This document shows, piece by piece, positions 35,625-45,172 of a stretch of DNA of 64,000 nucleotides. The DNA lies in contig CAIMPI010000021.1 of assembly GCA_903843305.1 (NCBI GenBank), positions 1 to 64,000 on the forward strand. The letters are read 5' to 3'. This stretch comes from an uncultured Chlorobiaceae bacterium (GTDB lineage: Bacteria; Bacteroidota; Chlorobiia; Chlorobiales; Chlorobiaceae). The notes beneath the pieces were generated by a model. That model did no database searches and was not told the origin of the DNA. It was given only the letters and a program-made list of their open reading frames with translations. Each line of letters starts with the position of its first letter. Within the stretch, counting starts at the first letter, position 1. The translations under genes and the position numbers were made by a program.

Positions 35625-37006
35625 AGCTCTTTTCGGGCATTTTCAATCTGAAGAGCGACAGAGTCGAATGAACAACTGCCATGTGTTTTCTTTGAGTTTA
35701 CACTTGCGTCAGCCTTGAGGCAGTTGTAAATATCAGCATCAATGACCTCGGAGAACTCCCTGAACTTTTCTACAGGAATGTTTGGCAGAGTAGTGTCCGA
35801 AGCGATACTCCATGTTACGATTTTTCCGGTAATGCGGTGGGCATCGCGGAAGGGGATCTGCTTGCGGACAAGATATTCGGCTATTTCTGTAGCAAGGCTT
35901 AGATCTTCTGCCGTCAGTTTTGCCAGCCGTTCCTCTTTGAGTTTTGTATGTTCAAGCAGTTTGGCAAAGATGGTGACGCAGCCGATTGTTGTCTCTGCGC
36001 TGTCAAACAGCGGCTGTTTGTCCTCCTGCATGTCACGGTTGTAGGAGAGCGGGAGTCCTTTCATGATAGTCAGCATCGCCATCAGGTTGCCGTACACCCT
36101 TCCCGTTTTTCCCCTTACCAGTTCAGCAATATCAGCATTTTTCTTTTGCGGCATGAGTGATGAGCCCGTTGCAAAAGCGTCGCTTATCTCAAGATAGCCG
36201 AACTCGTAGGAGCTCCAGAGAATCAGATCTTCGGCAAAGCGCGAGAGGTGCATCATGATCACCGAACAGTCCGAGATGAACTCAATGACGATGTCGCGAT
36301 CGCTGACAGCATCAATGCTGTTGGCAAACATGTCATCAAAACCAAGAAGCACCGCCGATCGTTCGGGGTTGAGTGGGAGTGTACTACCCGCAAAGGCGGC
36401 GGCACCAAGAGGGGAAATATTTACCCGTTTCATGAGGTCGTTAAGACGCTGACGGTCGCGGTTGAACATATTGAAATAGGCCATGTAGTAGTGGCCAGCA
36501 GAAATAGGTTGGGCTCGTTGCAGGTGAGTGTAACCGAAAATTATTGTTTTCTGATAGCACTCCGCTTTTTCAACGAGAACCTTTAACATTCCCCCAAGCG
36601 TCTCCTGAAGTTCCGTAATCTGACGGCGCAAATAGAGTCGGGTATCGGTTGCAACCTGATCGTTGCGGCTTCTGCCGGAATGCAGTTTGCCAGCCGTCGC
36701 GCCAATTTTTTCCTTGAGCCGGTTCTCAATGACGGTGTGAATATCCTCATCCTCCCAGTGGGGAAGCAGGGCGCCGCTCGACAGCTCCTGCTCTATCTCT
36801 TTGAGCCCGGTAATAATATCTCCGGCCTCCTCAACACTGACAATACCCTCTTCGGCAAGCATGGTCACATGGGCAATCGAGCCCTGAATATCTTCACGAT
36901 AGAGCTTCTTGTCGACATGCACCGACGATGAGAAGAGAAGCGCATCCCGGTCAAAGGGCAGTGAAAATCGGCTCTGCCAGAGTAACTCCTTTTTATTGCT
37001 GCTCAT
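35621..37006 (-). CDS. argH: Argininosuccinate lyase
   Basis: ArgH cleaves argininosuccinate to arginine and fumarate, the last step of arginine synthesis. The fumarase-superfamily signature [20 protein letters not shown] is clear, and the N-terminus carries [19 protein letters not shown] and [13 protein letters not shown]. At 461 residues it is full length. It reads in the same direction as argG but is separated from it by a restriction-enzyme gene in the opposite orientation. Its stop overlaps the convergent prc copy 2 by four bases. Confidence 0.96.
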   Translation of the reverse strand: MSSNKKELLWQSRFSLPFDRDALLFSSSVHVDKKLYREDIQGSIAHVTMLAEEGIVSVEEAGDIITGLKEIEQELSSGALLPHWEDEDIHTVIENRLKEKIGATAGKLHSGRSRNDQVATDTRLYLRRQITELQETLGGMLKVLVEKAECYQKTIIFGYTHLQRAQPISAGHYYMAYFNMFNRDRQRLNDLMKRVNISPLGAAAFAGSTLPLNPERSAVLLGFDDMFANSIDAVSDRDIVIEFISDCSVIMMHLSRFAEDLILWSSYEFGYLEISDAFATGSSLMPQKKNADIAELVRGKTGRVYGNLMAMLTIMKGLPLSYNRDMQEDKQPLFDSAETTIGCVTIFAKLLEHTKLKEERLAKLTAEDLSLATEIAEYLVRKQIPFRDAHRITGKIVTWSIASDTTLPNIPVEKFREFSEVIDADIYNCLKADASVNSKKTHGSCSFDSVALQIENARKEL

Positions 37007-37128
37007 AAGAATATCAGTTGTTGTAAAAGAGAATCTGCCTCCAAAATAGTAAATTTTGGTTTATTGCCTTGGGGTGATGTGGACGGCGTAACTATGAATG
37101 CTAACAATATTGTATAGTGCTGAGAAAA

Positions 37129-37866
37129 ATGAGCCCCCTTTCCATAATTGACATATCGGACTTTATTGAAGCGAGCATCGGCACCTTGAACCAGAAAAGA
37201 ATAACTGCTCTTGAAGCATTGAGCCTTTCAGAGCTGCTCAAACAGCAAAATCCTTATCTTTTGAGTTTAAAACCTGCTCAGACTATCACAGATATAGTCA
37301 GAGGGCTGGTTGATGCCCATATTTCATCAAACGAGGAGACCGTTTTTGGTGACTCGCTTGAAGGGCTTGCCATATTTATCAACGGCAAGGTATATGGCGG
37401 ATGGAAATCCGGTATTCCTGGAGTTGATCTTGAGTTTGACAAGGATGGAAAACGCTTCATCGTTACTATCAAGTCAGGCCCGAATTGGGATAACAGCAGC
37501 CAGATTGCCAAAATGAAGTCTGACTTCAAAACAGCGGCAAAAACTCTGCGCACCAGTAATTCAGGGATTCATGTTGTTGCTGTAAATGGATGCTGTTATG
37601 GAAAGAGCAATACTCCCGATCAAGGGGACTATTTCAAATACTGTGGTCAGACCTTTTGGGAGTTTATCTCATCAGATCCAAATCTTTACACCGATCTTAT
37701 CGATCCATTGGGGCACACAGCAAAGGAGAAAAACGACGAATTTTGTCACTCCTATGCCCAGATGATCAACAAATTTACTCAGCAATTTGGTGCGGAGTAT
37801 TGTGAGGCCAACGGAGCAATCAATTGGAAAAAGCTGGTGGAGTTCAACTCTTCAGCGGGGAGGTAG
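37129..37866 (+). CDS. PmeII-family type II restriction endonuclease, no methyltransferase beside it
   Basis: The protein has the PD-(D/E)xK-type region GVDLEFDKDGKRFIVTIKSG and the family signatures NGKVYGGWKSG, PNWDNSSQI, VAVNGCCYGKS and YCGQTFWEFISS, which I recall as the PmeII restriction endonuclease family. Its N-terminal part contains QNPYLLSLKPAQT and SSNEETVFGDSLEGLAIFI. The ATG at 37129 is preferred over a GTG at 37117. It has 245 residues. It is transcribed against argG and argH and lies between them. No DNA methyltransferase is visible in the window, so a cognate enzyme would have to be elsewhere or the gene is a remnant. The family call is from memory, moderately confident. Confidence 0.72.
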   Translation: MSPLSIIDISDFIEASIGTLNQKRITALEALSLSELLKQQNPYLLSLKPAQTITDIVRGLVDAHISSNEETVFGDSLEGLAIFINGKVYGGWKSGIPGVDLEFDKDGKRFIVTIKSGPNWDNSSQIAKMKSDFKTAAKTLRTSNSGIHVVAVNGCCYGKSNTPDQGDYFKYCGQTFWEFISSDPNLYTDLIDPLGHTAKEKNDEFCHSYAQMINKFTQQFGAEYCEANGAINWKKLVEFNSSAGR

Positions 37867-37917
37867 TTTCTTCTGCCAGACGAGGTGCGTAGTGAGACGT
37901 TGACGTTGTCCGGTGCA

Positions 37918-37941
37918 CGCAGGCGAGTGAAGTAGCCTGCG
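37918..37941. repeat. REP-like hairpin between restriction gene and argG
   Basis: CGCAGGC (37918-37924) and GCCTGCG (37935-37941) form an inverted repeat with a ten-base loop in a GC-rich patch of the 91-base convergent gap. No T-run follows on either strand close to the stem, so termination is possible but not typical. It may belong to the same type of REP-like elements as the hairpin before hcp. Confidence 0.45.
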
Positions 37942-37957
37942 CGACGATGGACGGATG

Positions 37958-39160
37958 TTACTTCGCAGAGTGTACCTGGCTGAATGTCTTCAATCCAAGT
38001 CCATAAAGGTGGATAAAGCCCGCCGCAGCCTTGTGGTTGAAGGTGTCAGCTTCGGTGTAGGTGGCAAGCTCCTCGTTGTAGAGTGAGTATGGTGAATTTC
38101 TTCCAAGCAGGGAGACTCCACCCTTGTAGAGTTTCAGGCGGACAAGGCCGGTTACCGGATTCTGCGTCTCATTCACGAAGGCATCAAGCGCTGTTCTCAT
38201 CGGCGAGAACCAGGTGCCGTTGTAGATGATGTTGGCATAATCCTGACTGATGTTCTTCTTGTACTGGAAAACCGATTTCTCCAGGGTGAGGCGTTCCAGT
38301 TCGCGATGGGCAAAATGGAGGATGGTTGCTGCTGGCGCTTCATAGATTTCACGTGACTTGATGCCGACGACACGGTTCTCGATCATGTCGAGCCTTCCGA
38401 CGCCATTGGCAGCACCGATCTCGTTCAGGCGGATGATCATGTCGAGTCCGCTCATCTTTTTGCCGTCAAGAGCAACAGGTACACCTTTTTCAAACTCGAT
38501 ATCCACTACTGAAGGAGTGTCAGGCGCCTTTTCCGGTGAGGTGGTTATCTGGTAGGCATCTTCGGGTGGCGCAACCATCGGATCTTCAAGGACACCACAT
38601 TCAATACTGATTCCCCAGATATTTTCATCAATGGAGTAGGGGCTTTTCTTGGTGGCTGAGACCGGAATGTTGTGTTCAAGAGCGTAGGCAATTTCAGCCT
38701 CTCTTGAGGTGAACTCCCACTCACGCAACGGTGCGAGCACTTTCAGGTGTGGTGCCAGTGAGGCAAAGGTGACTTCAAAGCGAACCTGGTCATTGCCTTT
38801 GCCTGTGCAGCCGTGCGCAAGCATGGTGCAATTTTCAGCGAGAGCTACATCAACAAGAGCCTTGGCAAGCAGAGGACGTCCAAGTGCTGTTGCAAGAGGA
38901 TAAACATCTTCATAAAGCGCTCCAGCTTTGAGTGCGCGCCAGATATACTGTTCGACAAACTCCTTGCGAAGGTCAACAAACTGGAACTTTGATGCACCGG
39001 TAAAGAGTGCTTTTGATTCGAGGTTTTCAATTTCCTTCTGCTGGCCAAGATTGCCAGTAACTGCAACGATTTCAGCGTCATACTTGTCTTTCAGCCACTT
39101 GATCATGATGGATGTATCGAGTCCACCAGAATAGGCTATTGCAATTTTTTCCTTGCTCAT
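37958..39160 (-). CDS. argG: Argininosuccinate synthase
   Basis: ArgG condenses citrulline and aspartate with ATP. The P-loop-like PP-motif [18 protein letters not shown] opens the protein, and [32 protein letters not shown] and [15 protein letters not shown] match the family. The 400-residue length is standard. It is the last gene of the minus-strand argC-J-B-F-R-G series, 17 bases after argR. Confidence 0.97.
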   Translation of the reverse strand: MSKEKIAIAYSGGLDTSIMIKWLKDKYDAEIVAVTGNLGQQKEIENLESKALFTGASKFQFVDLRKEFVEQYIWRALKAGALYEDVYPLATALGRPLLAKALVDVALAENCTMLAHGCTGKGNDQVRFEVTFASLAPHLKVLAPLREWEFTSREAEIAYALEHNIPVSATKKSPYSIDENIWGISIECGVLEDPMVAPPEDAYQITTSPEKAPDTPSVVDIEFEKGVPVALDGKKMSGLDMIIRLNEIGAANGVGRLDMIENRVVGIKSREIYEAPAATILHFAHRELERLTLEKSVFQYKKNISQDYANIIYNGTWFSPMRTALDAFVNETQNPVTGLVRLKLYKGGVSLLGRNSPYSLYNEELATYTEADTFNHKAAAGFIHLYGLGLKTFSQVHSAK

Positions 39161-39177
39161 GCGTCTTAAATGAATTA

Positions 39178-39624
39178 TCAGTTTGTGGAAAGATTCTTGT
39201 GAATATATGATATCAAAGTGGAAATGTTCAGCACTGAAGAGGGAATTACCAATACAGTATCATCCCCGGCGATTGTGCCAAGAACAAGAGGACTTTTCAA
39301 GTGATCGATATAGGAGCCGACACCGTGAGCCCTTCCAGGAAGTGTTTTGATAATAATGGTGGTTTCATTGGCGTTGACGGCAAGAACCTCAACACCGACA
39401 AGACCTTTGATAATTCTGTCGGTGTTCTCATCAGGAACCACCATCCGGTAGCTTCCGTTTATTCGCGAACGGATAATGCTGAGTTCAGCGCAGTCACGCG
39501 ACAGGGTCGCCTGGGCAACAGCCATACCAGAATCCCTGAGTAGTTGCAGAAGGTCATGCTGATTTTCCACACTATGAAGTTGAAGAATTTCCCGGATTTT
39601 CAGTTGTCGTGCATGCTTGTTCAT
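39178..39624 (-). CDS. argR: Arginine repressor
   Basis: This hexameric arginine-responsive repressor has the N-terminal winged helix with [19 protein letters not shown] and [13 protein letters not shown], and the C-terminal oligomerisation and arginine-binding domain with [13 protein letters not shown] (GTIAGDDT is the arginine-binding signature). At 148 residues it is complete. It sits within the arg operon (argF 14 bases upstream, argG 17 bases downstream), so it probably regulates its own operon. Confidence 0.95.
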   Translation of the reverse strand: MNKHARQLKIREILQLHSVENQHDLLQLLRDSGMAVAQATLSRDCAELSIIRSRINGSYRMVVPDENTDRIIKGLVGVEVLAVNANETTIIIKTLPGRAHGVGSYIDHLKSPLVLGTIAGDDTVLVIPSSVLNISTLISYIHKNLSTN

Positions 39625-39638
39625 TGCAAATTCATCCT

Positions 39639-40655
39639 TCAGGCCTTGATTTTTCTGGCAGCATTCAGCAAGCGGTGAGTCAGGTGAAATTTCCTGTACT
39701 CTTCATGGTTGAGAAGTTTTACCAGAAGCGCTTTCTGTACATGGAGGCGGTTTTCGGCCTCGTCAATAATAATCGATTGGGGCCCATCCATAACCTCCGC
39801 ACTTATCTCCTGACCTCGGTGTGCTGGCATGCAGTGCATAACAACGGCTGCAGGTTTAGCCTCAGCAAGCAGAGCATTGTTAATCTGAAAGGGTTTAAAA
39901 ATCTGGAGGCGTTCAGCACCCTCCTCTTCCTGCCCCATACTAGTCCAGACATCTGTATAGAGAACATCCGCATTGGCAGCCGCTTCCTTTGGATCATGCA
40001 TAATCTCAATCTTGCTGATCCCTTTTTCCCTTGCAGCATTGAGGAGCTCCTGATTTGGTGTATACCCTTCCGGGCAGGCGAGCACGAAATGAAAGGGGAG
40101 AAGGCTTGCCAGTTCGATCCATGAATTGGCGACATTATTGCCATCACCGACAAAAACAACCTTGATCCCTTCGTTCCATAGTGACTTTTCGTAGAGAGTA
40201 AAGGCATCGGCCAGAACCTGGCAAGGGTGCGACAGGTCGGTCAGTGCATTGATGACAGGAATTGATGCGTGTTCCGCAAGCCCTTCGATTACAGCATGGT
40301 CATGGAGACGGGCAACTATGGCATCATTGTACCGGGAAAGGAGCCTGGCGATATCTTCCACAGATTCGCGTGAACCGAGTCCGATTGATTGACCATCAAG
40401 ATTAATAGCATATCCTCCAAGTTCATGAATACCGATTTCAAAAGAAACTCTTGTTCTGAGTGAAGGTTTGCTGAAAATCATAGCAACAGTTTTGTCGCGC
40501 AGGGGCAGAAAGGCTGTTGCCGAAAGGTGCTCTTTTCTCTTTTTCTTTATAAAAAGAGAGTAATCAAATAACTCAATAATCTTGTTGGCATCAAGCGAAG
40601 AAAAACCGAGAAAATCACGTTTTGCTATTGCTTGTTTTGTTTGGACGTCTTCCAT
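39639..40655 (-). CDS. argF: Ornithine carbamoyltransferase
   Basis: ArgF makes citrulline from ornithine and carbamoyl phosphate. The carbamoyl-phosphate site reads SKPSLRTRVSFEIG; the ornithine-side motif LTDLSHPCQVLADAF and MHCMPAHRGQEIS (the HCLPA loop with Met) are present. The 338 residues are normal for the family. Because argJ is in the same operon, true ornithine, rather than N-acyl-ornithine as in Bacteroidetes, is the likely substrate. It lies between argB (4-base gap) and argR. Confidence 0.95.
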   Translation of the reverse strand: MEDVQTKQAIAKRDFLGFSSLDANKIIELFDYSLFIKKKRKEHLSATAFLPLRDKTVAMIFSKPSLRTRVSFEIGIHELGGYAINLDGQSIGLGSRESVEDIARLLSRYNDAIVARLHDHAVIEGLAEHASIPVINALTDLSHPCQVLADAFTLYEKSLWNEGIKVVFVGDGNNVANSWIELASLLPFHFVLACPEGYTPNQELLNAAREKGISKIEIMHDPKEAAANADVLYTDVWTSMGQEEEGAERLQIFKPFQINNALLAEAKPAAVVMHCMPAHRGQEISAEVMDGPQSIIIDEAENRLHVQKALLVKLLNHEEYRKFHLTHRLLNAARKIKA

Positions 40656-40659
40656 TCCG

Positions 40660-41643
40660 TTACCTGTTTAGGGATTGATCACTCTCCTGTTCAGCAATAA
40701 ACTGGGTGCCGACCCCTTCATGCGTAAATACTTCAAGCAAGAGAGAGTGTGTTGATTTTCCGTCTATAAGATGAATCTTCCTGACTCCGCCGTCAAGTGT
40801 ATTGAATGCGGAAAGAACTTTTGGAATCATTCCTCCAGAAATAATTCCCTGTTCGATAAAGTCAGCGGCCTCTGCCTTGCATATCGTTTTCAGGATTCTT
40901 TTACCGACGTGAATACCTTCGACATCACTGACGTAGATAAGCTTTTCGGCTTTTAAAGCAATAGCGATACTACTTGCAGCATCATCAGCATTAATATTGT
41001 AGATGTTGCCTTTATCATCAAAGCCTATCGGAGCAATGACTGGAATAAGTCCTGCACGACACAGGAGATCTATATAATCTGTGTTGATCTGCTCAACTTC
41101 TCCTACAAGACCAAGTATCTCCGCATTAGGGTGGGGAAGAGCTTTGACAGTATCGGCATCAAGCCCACTTACACCTACAGCTTTGCCACCATGCTGGCTG
41201 ATGAGTTGAACAATATCCTGGTTTACCTTTCCGGCAAGGGTCATCTGAATAACGGAGACCATCTCTTTGTCGGTTACCCTACGTCCTTGAAGAAACCGTG
41301 AGGTCAATCCTAGCTTTTCTGCCGTTTTCGTTATAGCATCTCCTCCTCCATGCACAAGAACGATCCTGATGCCGACCTTCCGCAGAAGGGTGACGTTCTG
41401 GGCAAACATGTTTTTGAGACAGGCATCCTTCATGGCGGATCCGCCATATTTAATGACAAAGGTTTTGCCTTCAAACTGGCGGATATAGGGCAATGCCTCA
41501 ATAAGCACCTGTCCGATAGCTGCCTGAGGGGCTTTTCTTGCTGACTTTAGTTCACTGCACTCTGCATGATCCATTGCGGGGAAATTGCTCTTTAAAATGT
41601 TAATGGAAGTATCAGCTTCTATAGCTTCCGTTGATATCGACAT
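40660..41643 (-). CDS. argB: Acetylglutamate kinase
   Basis: ArgB phosphorylates N-acetylglutamate. The amino-acid-kinase signature [12 protein letters not shown], followed by [10 protein letters not shown] and [21 protein letters not shown] with GGMIPKV, identifies it. The start at 41643 gives a 327-residue product that overlaps argJ by 32 bases; an in-frame ATG at 41574 (MDHAECS) would avoid the overlap but has no better ribosome-binding site. It is the third gene of the arg operon. Confidence 0.95.
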   Translation of the reverse strand: MSISTEAIEADTSINILKSNFPAMDHAECSELKSARKAPQAAIGQVLIEALPYIRQFEGKTFVIKYGGSAMKDACLKNMFAQNVTLLRKVGIRIVLVHGGGDAITKTAEKLGLTSRFLQGRRVTDKEMVSVIQMTLAGKVNQDIVQLISQHGGKAVGVSGLDADTVKALPHPNAEILGLVGEVEQINTDYIDLLCRAGLIPVIAPIGFDDKGNIYNINADDAASSIAIALKAEKLIYVSDVEGIHVGKRILKTICKAEAADFIEQGIISGGMIPKVLSAFNTLDGGVRKIHLIDGKSTHSLLLEVFTHEGVGTQFIAEQESDQSLNR

Positions 41644-42898
41644 ACTCTTTGCTCAAATCGCAACTCCAAATCGTAGCTGTTCCTGGACCATTACCAAGTC
41701 GAAGGGTGATGGTGTAGGAATCTTTTGCCAGGATTTCACTTGCCATCTCTTCGGAGAAGTCGGCAAGCAAGCCTGGTTTAAGAATAGGAAGATCATTGAA
41801 ATGAAGTTCAAGATCCTCCTGATTGAAGATTGCGCCTGAGCGGCCCGTTGCCGCGATGATTCTGCCCCAGTTTGCATCCTCTCCATGAATGGCAGTTTTA
41901 ACAAGGCTTGACTGGGCGATGGTTCTGGCCGCAAGCTCTGCATCACGGTCATCGGCGGCTCCCATGACGGTTATTTCGACAAGTTTTGTAGCCCCCTCAC
42001 CATCAATGACAATAAGTTTGGCCAGAAAGGTCATCAGTGCTTCGAGTGCGTTACAAAATAGAGCATAATCGCTGCTTTCAGCTTTAATTTCCGGGCCGGA
42101 GCCGCTGGCAAGAATAGATACCATGTCGTTAGTACTCGTATCGCCATCAACGGTAATTGCGTTGAAACTGTGGCGGTTTGCCTTTTCAAGCGCTTCATGA
42201 AGAAGGGGTGGCTCTATTGAGGCGTCAGTGGCAAGAAAGGCAAGCATGGTGGCCATATTCGGGCAAATCATGCCGGATCCCTTGGCTATGCCGCTCAGAC
42301 GGATGGATCCGCCCGAAAGCTGGAGCTCAAGGGTAAAAAATTTTGGAAAGGTGTCGGTGGTCATGATGGCGCTGGCAACGTCAAGTACTGAGTCGTGCTG
42401 CATGGTGGCGGCAAGTGAAGAAATTCCTTCGAGAACTTTCTCCATCGGAAGAAGCTGACCGATAACTCCTGTAGAGGCGACAAGTACCTCTTCGGTGTTG
42501 ATTGAAAGCTCTTTCGCCACAGCTTCGGCCATAGCGCGAGCGTCTTCCATTCCTTTGTTACCAGTAGCAGCATTTGCATTTCCGCTGTTGCAGACGATAG
42601 CGCGCACTGACGATGGTGACTGTTGCAAATGTTTACGAGAAAGCATTACAGGAGCAGCACAGCAGCGGTTCAGGGTGAAAAGAGCAGCAGCACTTGATGG
42701 TTTGTCTGAAACAAGAATCATCAAATCTTTTCTTTTACTATACTTAATATTAGCCGAGACAGCACCCGCTAAAAAACCGATTGGCCAGAATCCTTGCGTA
42801 CCGTCTGATTCTGGTGCCATAGGTGTCACCGATGATGGCCAGGGAGTTATGGCAGAAAGTTGATGGATGACTTTCAGCCCTTTGCAGAGTTTTTCCAA
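41612..42898 (-). CDS. argJ: Bifunctional ornithine acetyltransferase / N-acetylglutamate synthase
   Basis: ArgJ transfers the acetyl group from N-acetylornithine to glutamate and so recycles it. The autocleavage and nucleophile motif [14 protein letters not shown] is present, with Thr as the N-terminal nucleophile of the beta chain; also seen are [17 protein letters not shown] and [18 protein letters not shown]. The ATG at 42898 gives 428 residues. The presence of argJ makes the cyclic acetyl route likely. It overlaps argB by 32 bases and follows argC by 29. Confidence 0.96.
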   Translation of the reverse strand: MEKLCKGLKVIHQLSAITPWPSSVTPMAPESDGTQGFWPIGFLAGAVSANIKYSKRKDLMILVSDKPSSAAALFTLNRCCAAPVMLSRKHLQQSPSSVRAIVCNSGNANAATGNKGMEDARAMAEAVAKELSINTEEVLVASTGVIGQLLPMEKVLEGISSLAATMQHDSVLDVASAIMTTDTFPKFFTLELQLSGGSIRLSGIAKGSGMICPNMATMLAFLATDASIEPPLLHEALEKANRHSFNAITVDGDTSTNDMVSILASGSGPEIKAESSDYALFCNALEALMTFLAKLIVIDGEGATKLVEITVMGAADDRDAELAARTIAQSSLVKTAIHGEDANWGRIIAATGRSGAIFNQEDLELHFNDLPILKPGLLADFSEEMASEILAKDSYTITLRLGNGPGTATIWSCDLSKEYVDINGSYRS

Positions 42899-42927
42899 TG
42901 CAGTGTAAAACGTTAATGGTTATAAGT

Positions 42928-43959
42928 TTATATGAGTCCTGTTTTCTCGTCAAGCCCGAGTATAATATTCATGTTCTGGACTGCCTGTCCGGCAGCACCC
43001 TTCAGAAGATTATCGAGGGCCGACACAATAAGCAGTGAACCGCTTTCGGTTACTCTGGCGATATGAATATCGCAGAAATTGGTATAAACCACATGTTTAA
43101 TCTCTGTCATTGTGTCGCGCACCCTTATAAAAGGAGCGTGCTTATAAAAGTTGTGGTAAAGTTTCATGATCTGTTCTTCCTCAGCAGGACTGTCGAGTTG
43201 GATATTAAGAATGCTGTAAATGCCTCTGACCAGTGAGCCAATCATTGGTGTAAAGGTGAAATCAAAAGAGGGTGTCTTGGTAGAAGTTCCGAGAGCCTGC
43301 ATGATTTCAGGGGTATGCTGATGGACACCAACTTTGTATGCTCTTATATTTTCACTCATTTCTGAAAATGAAAGCTCGGTTTTGTTGCTTCGTCCTGCAC
43401 CGGATATACCGGATGTGGAGGTACAATTGATGGCCCGAACTTTGATTGAACTCTCTGTGCCGAGAAAAAGTGGAGCAACCCCAAGAATGATACTGCTCGC
43501 ATAACAACCGGGATTACTGATCGCTTTTTCTCTCATGATTTCCTCGCGGAACAACTCAGGCATGCCGTAGGTCATAAAGGCTTCAGGAGATTTTGCTTGT
43601 TTATAAAACTCTTTATGCTCTTCTGGATTTTTCAGTCTGAAATCACCGGAAAGGTCAATTACGATTTTTCCTGCCTGTACAAGGGAGGGGACAAGTTGAA
43701 GGGCCTCGCCATGGGGCAGGGCGAGAAAATAGATATCGCTCTCTGTTTCCCCGCTGTATAGCTGGTAGGCCTTGTCGCAGCCAAGAGCAGGATACAGGTC
43801 GGATACACAGTTTCCGACCTGCGAAAAAGCGTAAAGCTTTTTGAGTTCAACATTAGAATGACGAAGCAACAGACGCGTTAGCTCAGCTCCGGAATAACCT
43901 GAAGCGCCGATAATCGATACTGAATATTTTTTCAAACAATCTGATACAAATGACGTCAT
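42928..43959 (-). CDS. argC: N-acetyl-gamma-glutamyl-phosphate reductase
   Basis: ArgC reduces N-acetylglutamyl phosphate to the semialdehyde. The N-terminal Rossmann motif [19 protein letters not shown], the catalytic cysteine in [15 protein letters not shown], and [14 protein letters not shown] are typical. At 343 residues it is complete. It is the promoter-proximal gene of the minus-strand arg operon; the 288-base divergent region upstream is expected to hold the operon promoter and ArgR sites. Confidence 0.96.
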   Translation of the reverse strand: MTSFVSDCLKKYSVSIIGASGYSGAELTRLLLRHSNVELKKLYAFSQVGNCVSDLYPALGCDKAYQLYSGETESDIYFLALPHGEALQLVPSLVQAGKIVIDLSGDFRLKNPEEHKEFYKQAKSPEAFMTYGMPELFREEIMREKAISNPGCYASSIILGVAPLFLGTESSIKVRAINCTSTSGISGAGRSNKTELSFSEMSENIRAYKVGVHQHTPEIMQALGTSTKTPSFDFTFTPMIGSLVRGIYSILNIQLDSPAEEEQIMKLYHNFYKHAPFIRVRDTMTEIKHVVYTNFCDIHIARVTESGSLLIVSALDNLLKGAAGQAVQNMNIILGLDEKTGLI

Positions 43960-44057
43960 CTTGGGAATATGTTACATGCAGAAATTTTAAGAAAAAAGGA
44001 TATAATTGAATCGGATTAAATGAGATGCAAAAAATTGCAATATCTTTCCTCGTTATT

Positions 44058-44083
44058 TATTTATCCTGATCGATGGATAAATA
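44058..44083. promoter_or_regulatory. Dyad symmetry upstream of argC
   Basis: TATTTATCC (44058-44066) and GGATAAATA (44075-44083) form a perfect 9-bp inverted repeat around the spacer TGATCGAT. It lies in the divergent gap between argC and the PstS-like gene. It may be an operator for either, but it does not match the standard ARG box. Confidence 0.35.
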
Positions 44084-44247
44084 TTCAGAATGCGGAAATA
44101 TTAAGCTTTTTTGATTGATTTTCAAGGATTGAAAAGGTTTTTTTTCGAGTTTGTAACATTACAATGCGTTTTATGCCAACATATTTTTTCTCCGTATGTT
44201 AGCCCTTAACCTGCCAGATAGCTTCTTTATCCTAAATCATAAAATTT

Positions 44248-45168
44248 ATGTCCTTCAGATATAGATTCTGTCACAGAACAAGATTCAAGGTTATCAACCC
44301 CTTGTTACTTTTTTTTTCGATCTTTTTTTTGCTGAACTGCACCAAGCAGCCAGATGAGGAAACCGCCCGTAGCGGCCAGATGACGCTTTCAGTCGATAGG
44401 CAGCTTGTGGATATTGCCAGAATTCAGACCGATATGTTCAGCTGTTATTATCCTGAAGCACATATAAAATGTATGCCAGTCAGTTCTACAAATTCTCTCA
44501 AGCTTCTTCTTGAACATAGTGTAAGGGCCGCATTGATAGAGGGGCAACCTGATTCCGCTGAGGATTCGCTTTTTGCAAAACAGAAACTTTCACTACGCCG
44601 CGAGCCCATTGCTCGCGATGCCATTGTGTGCATTGTTAACTCCCGAAACTCTGCCAAAACGATCTCACTCGAAGAGCTTGATTCACTGTTTTTTGCAAGA
44701 AAGAAAAAGGGGATGACCCCAATTATTGAGGATGATTACCGACTTCACTCACTTTTTGCTGCTTCAATTGGAAAAAAAAGAACAAATTTGAGCGCTTGGA
44801 GATGCAGCAGCAACACGGAATTGATTATGCGGGTTTCTGTCGACAGCAATGCTGTCGGTCTGCTTTTCAGCTCATCGCTCGATAGGGGGCTTAATGATAT
44901 CGAACCTAATTCAGCAAAAAAGCCGCATAACACACGGGTTCTTCCACTTTCAAGAAAATCCGGCAGAGCTCCGGCATATTTGCCGACTCAGCAACATATA
45001 TTTGAAGGCAACTATCCTCTTGTTACGACTCTTTACTATGTATATTATCCCGGAGATGCGCTTGCCGCAGGTTTTGGCGCATGGCTTGGCCGCGAGGGAC
45101 AGAAGGCATTCGAAAGAAGTTTTTTCGCTCCATGCAAGCTTGTTGAAAGGACTATAATTCTAAAATAA
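44248..45168 (+). CDS. PstS-like phosphate-binding-type lipoprotein
   Basis: The N-terminus has a hydrophobic segment ending in FFLLNCTKQ, a lipobox-like cysteine, so the protein is probably membrane-anchored. The rest resembles PBP-like substrate-binding proteins of the PstS superfamily (LVDIARIQTDMFSCYYPEAHI, VCIVNSRNSAKTISLEELDSLF, YPLVTTLYYVYYPGDALAAGF). No PstCAB genes are nearby; instead a GGDEF gene follows after four bases, so the pair may form a sensory unit. Ligand unknown; phosphate is the family precedent. Confidence 0.8.
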   Translation: MSFRYRFCHRTRFKVINPLLLFFSIFFLLNCTKQPDEETARSGQMTLSVDRQLVDIARIQTDMFSCYYPEAHIKCMPVSSTNSLKLLLEHSVRAALIEGQPDSAEDSLFAKQKLSLRREPIARDAIVCIVNSRNSAKTISLEELDSLFFARKKKGMTPIIEDDYRLHSLFAASIGKKRTNLSAWRCSSNTELIMRVSVDSNAVGLLFSSSLDRGLNDIEPNSAKKPHNTRVLPLSRKSGRAPAYLPTQQHIFEGNYPLVTTLYYVYYPGDALAAGFGAWLGREGQKAFERSFFAPCKLVERTIILK

Positions 45169-45172
45169 ATAT

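Noticed and set aside
37076-37954. Target-site duplication around the restriction gene
   Set aside because: GATGTGGACGG and GATGGACGG are similar but not identical and are longer than typical; kept only as a weak remark in the related finding.
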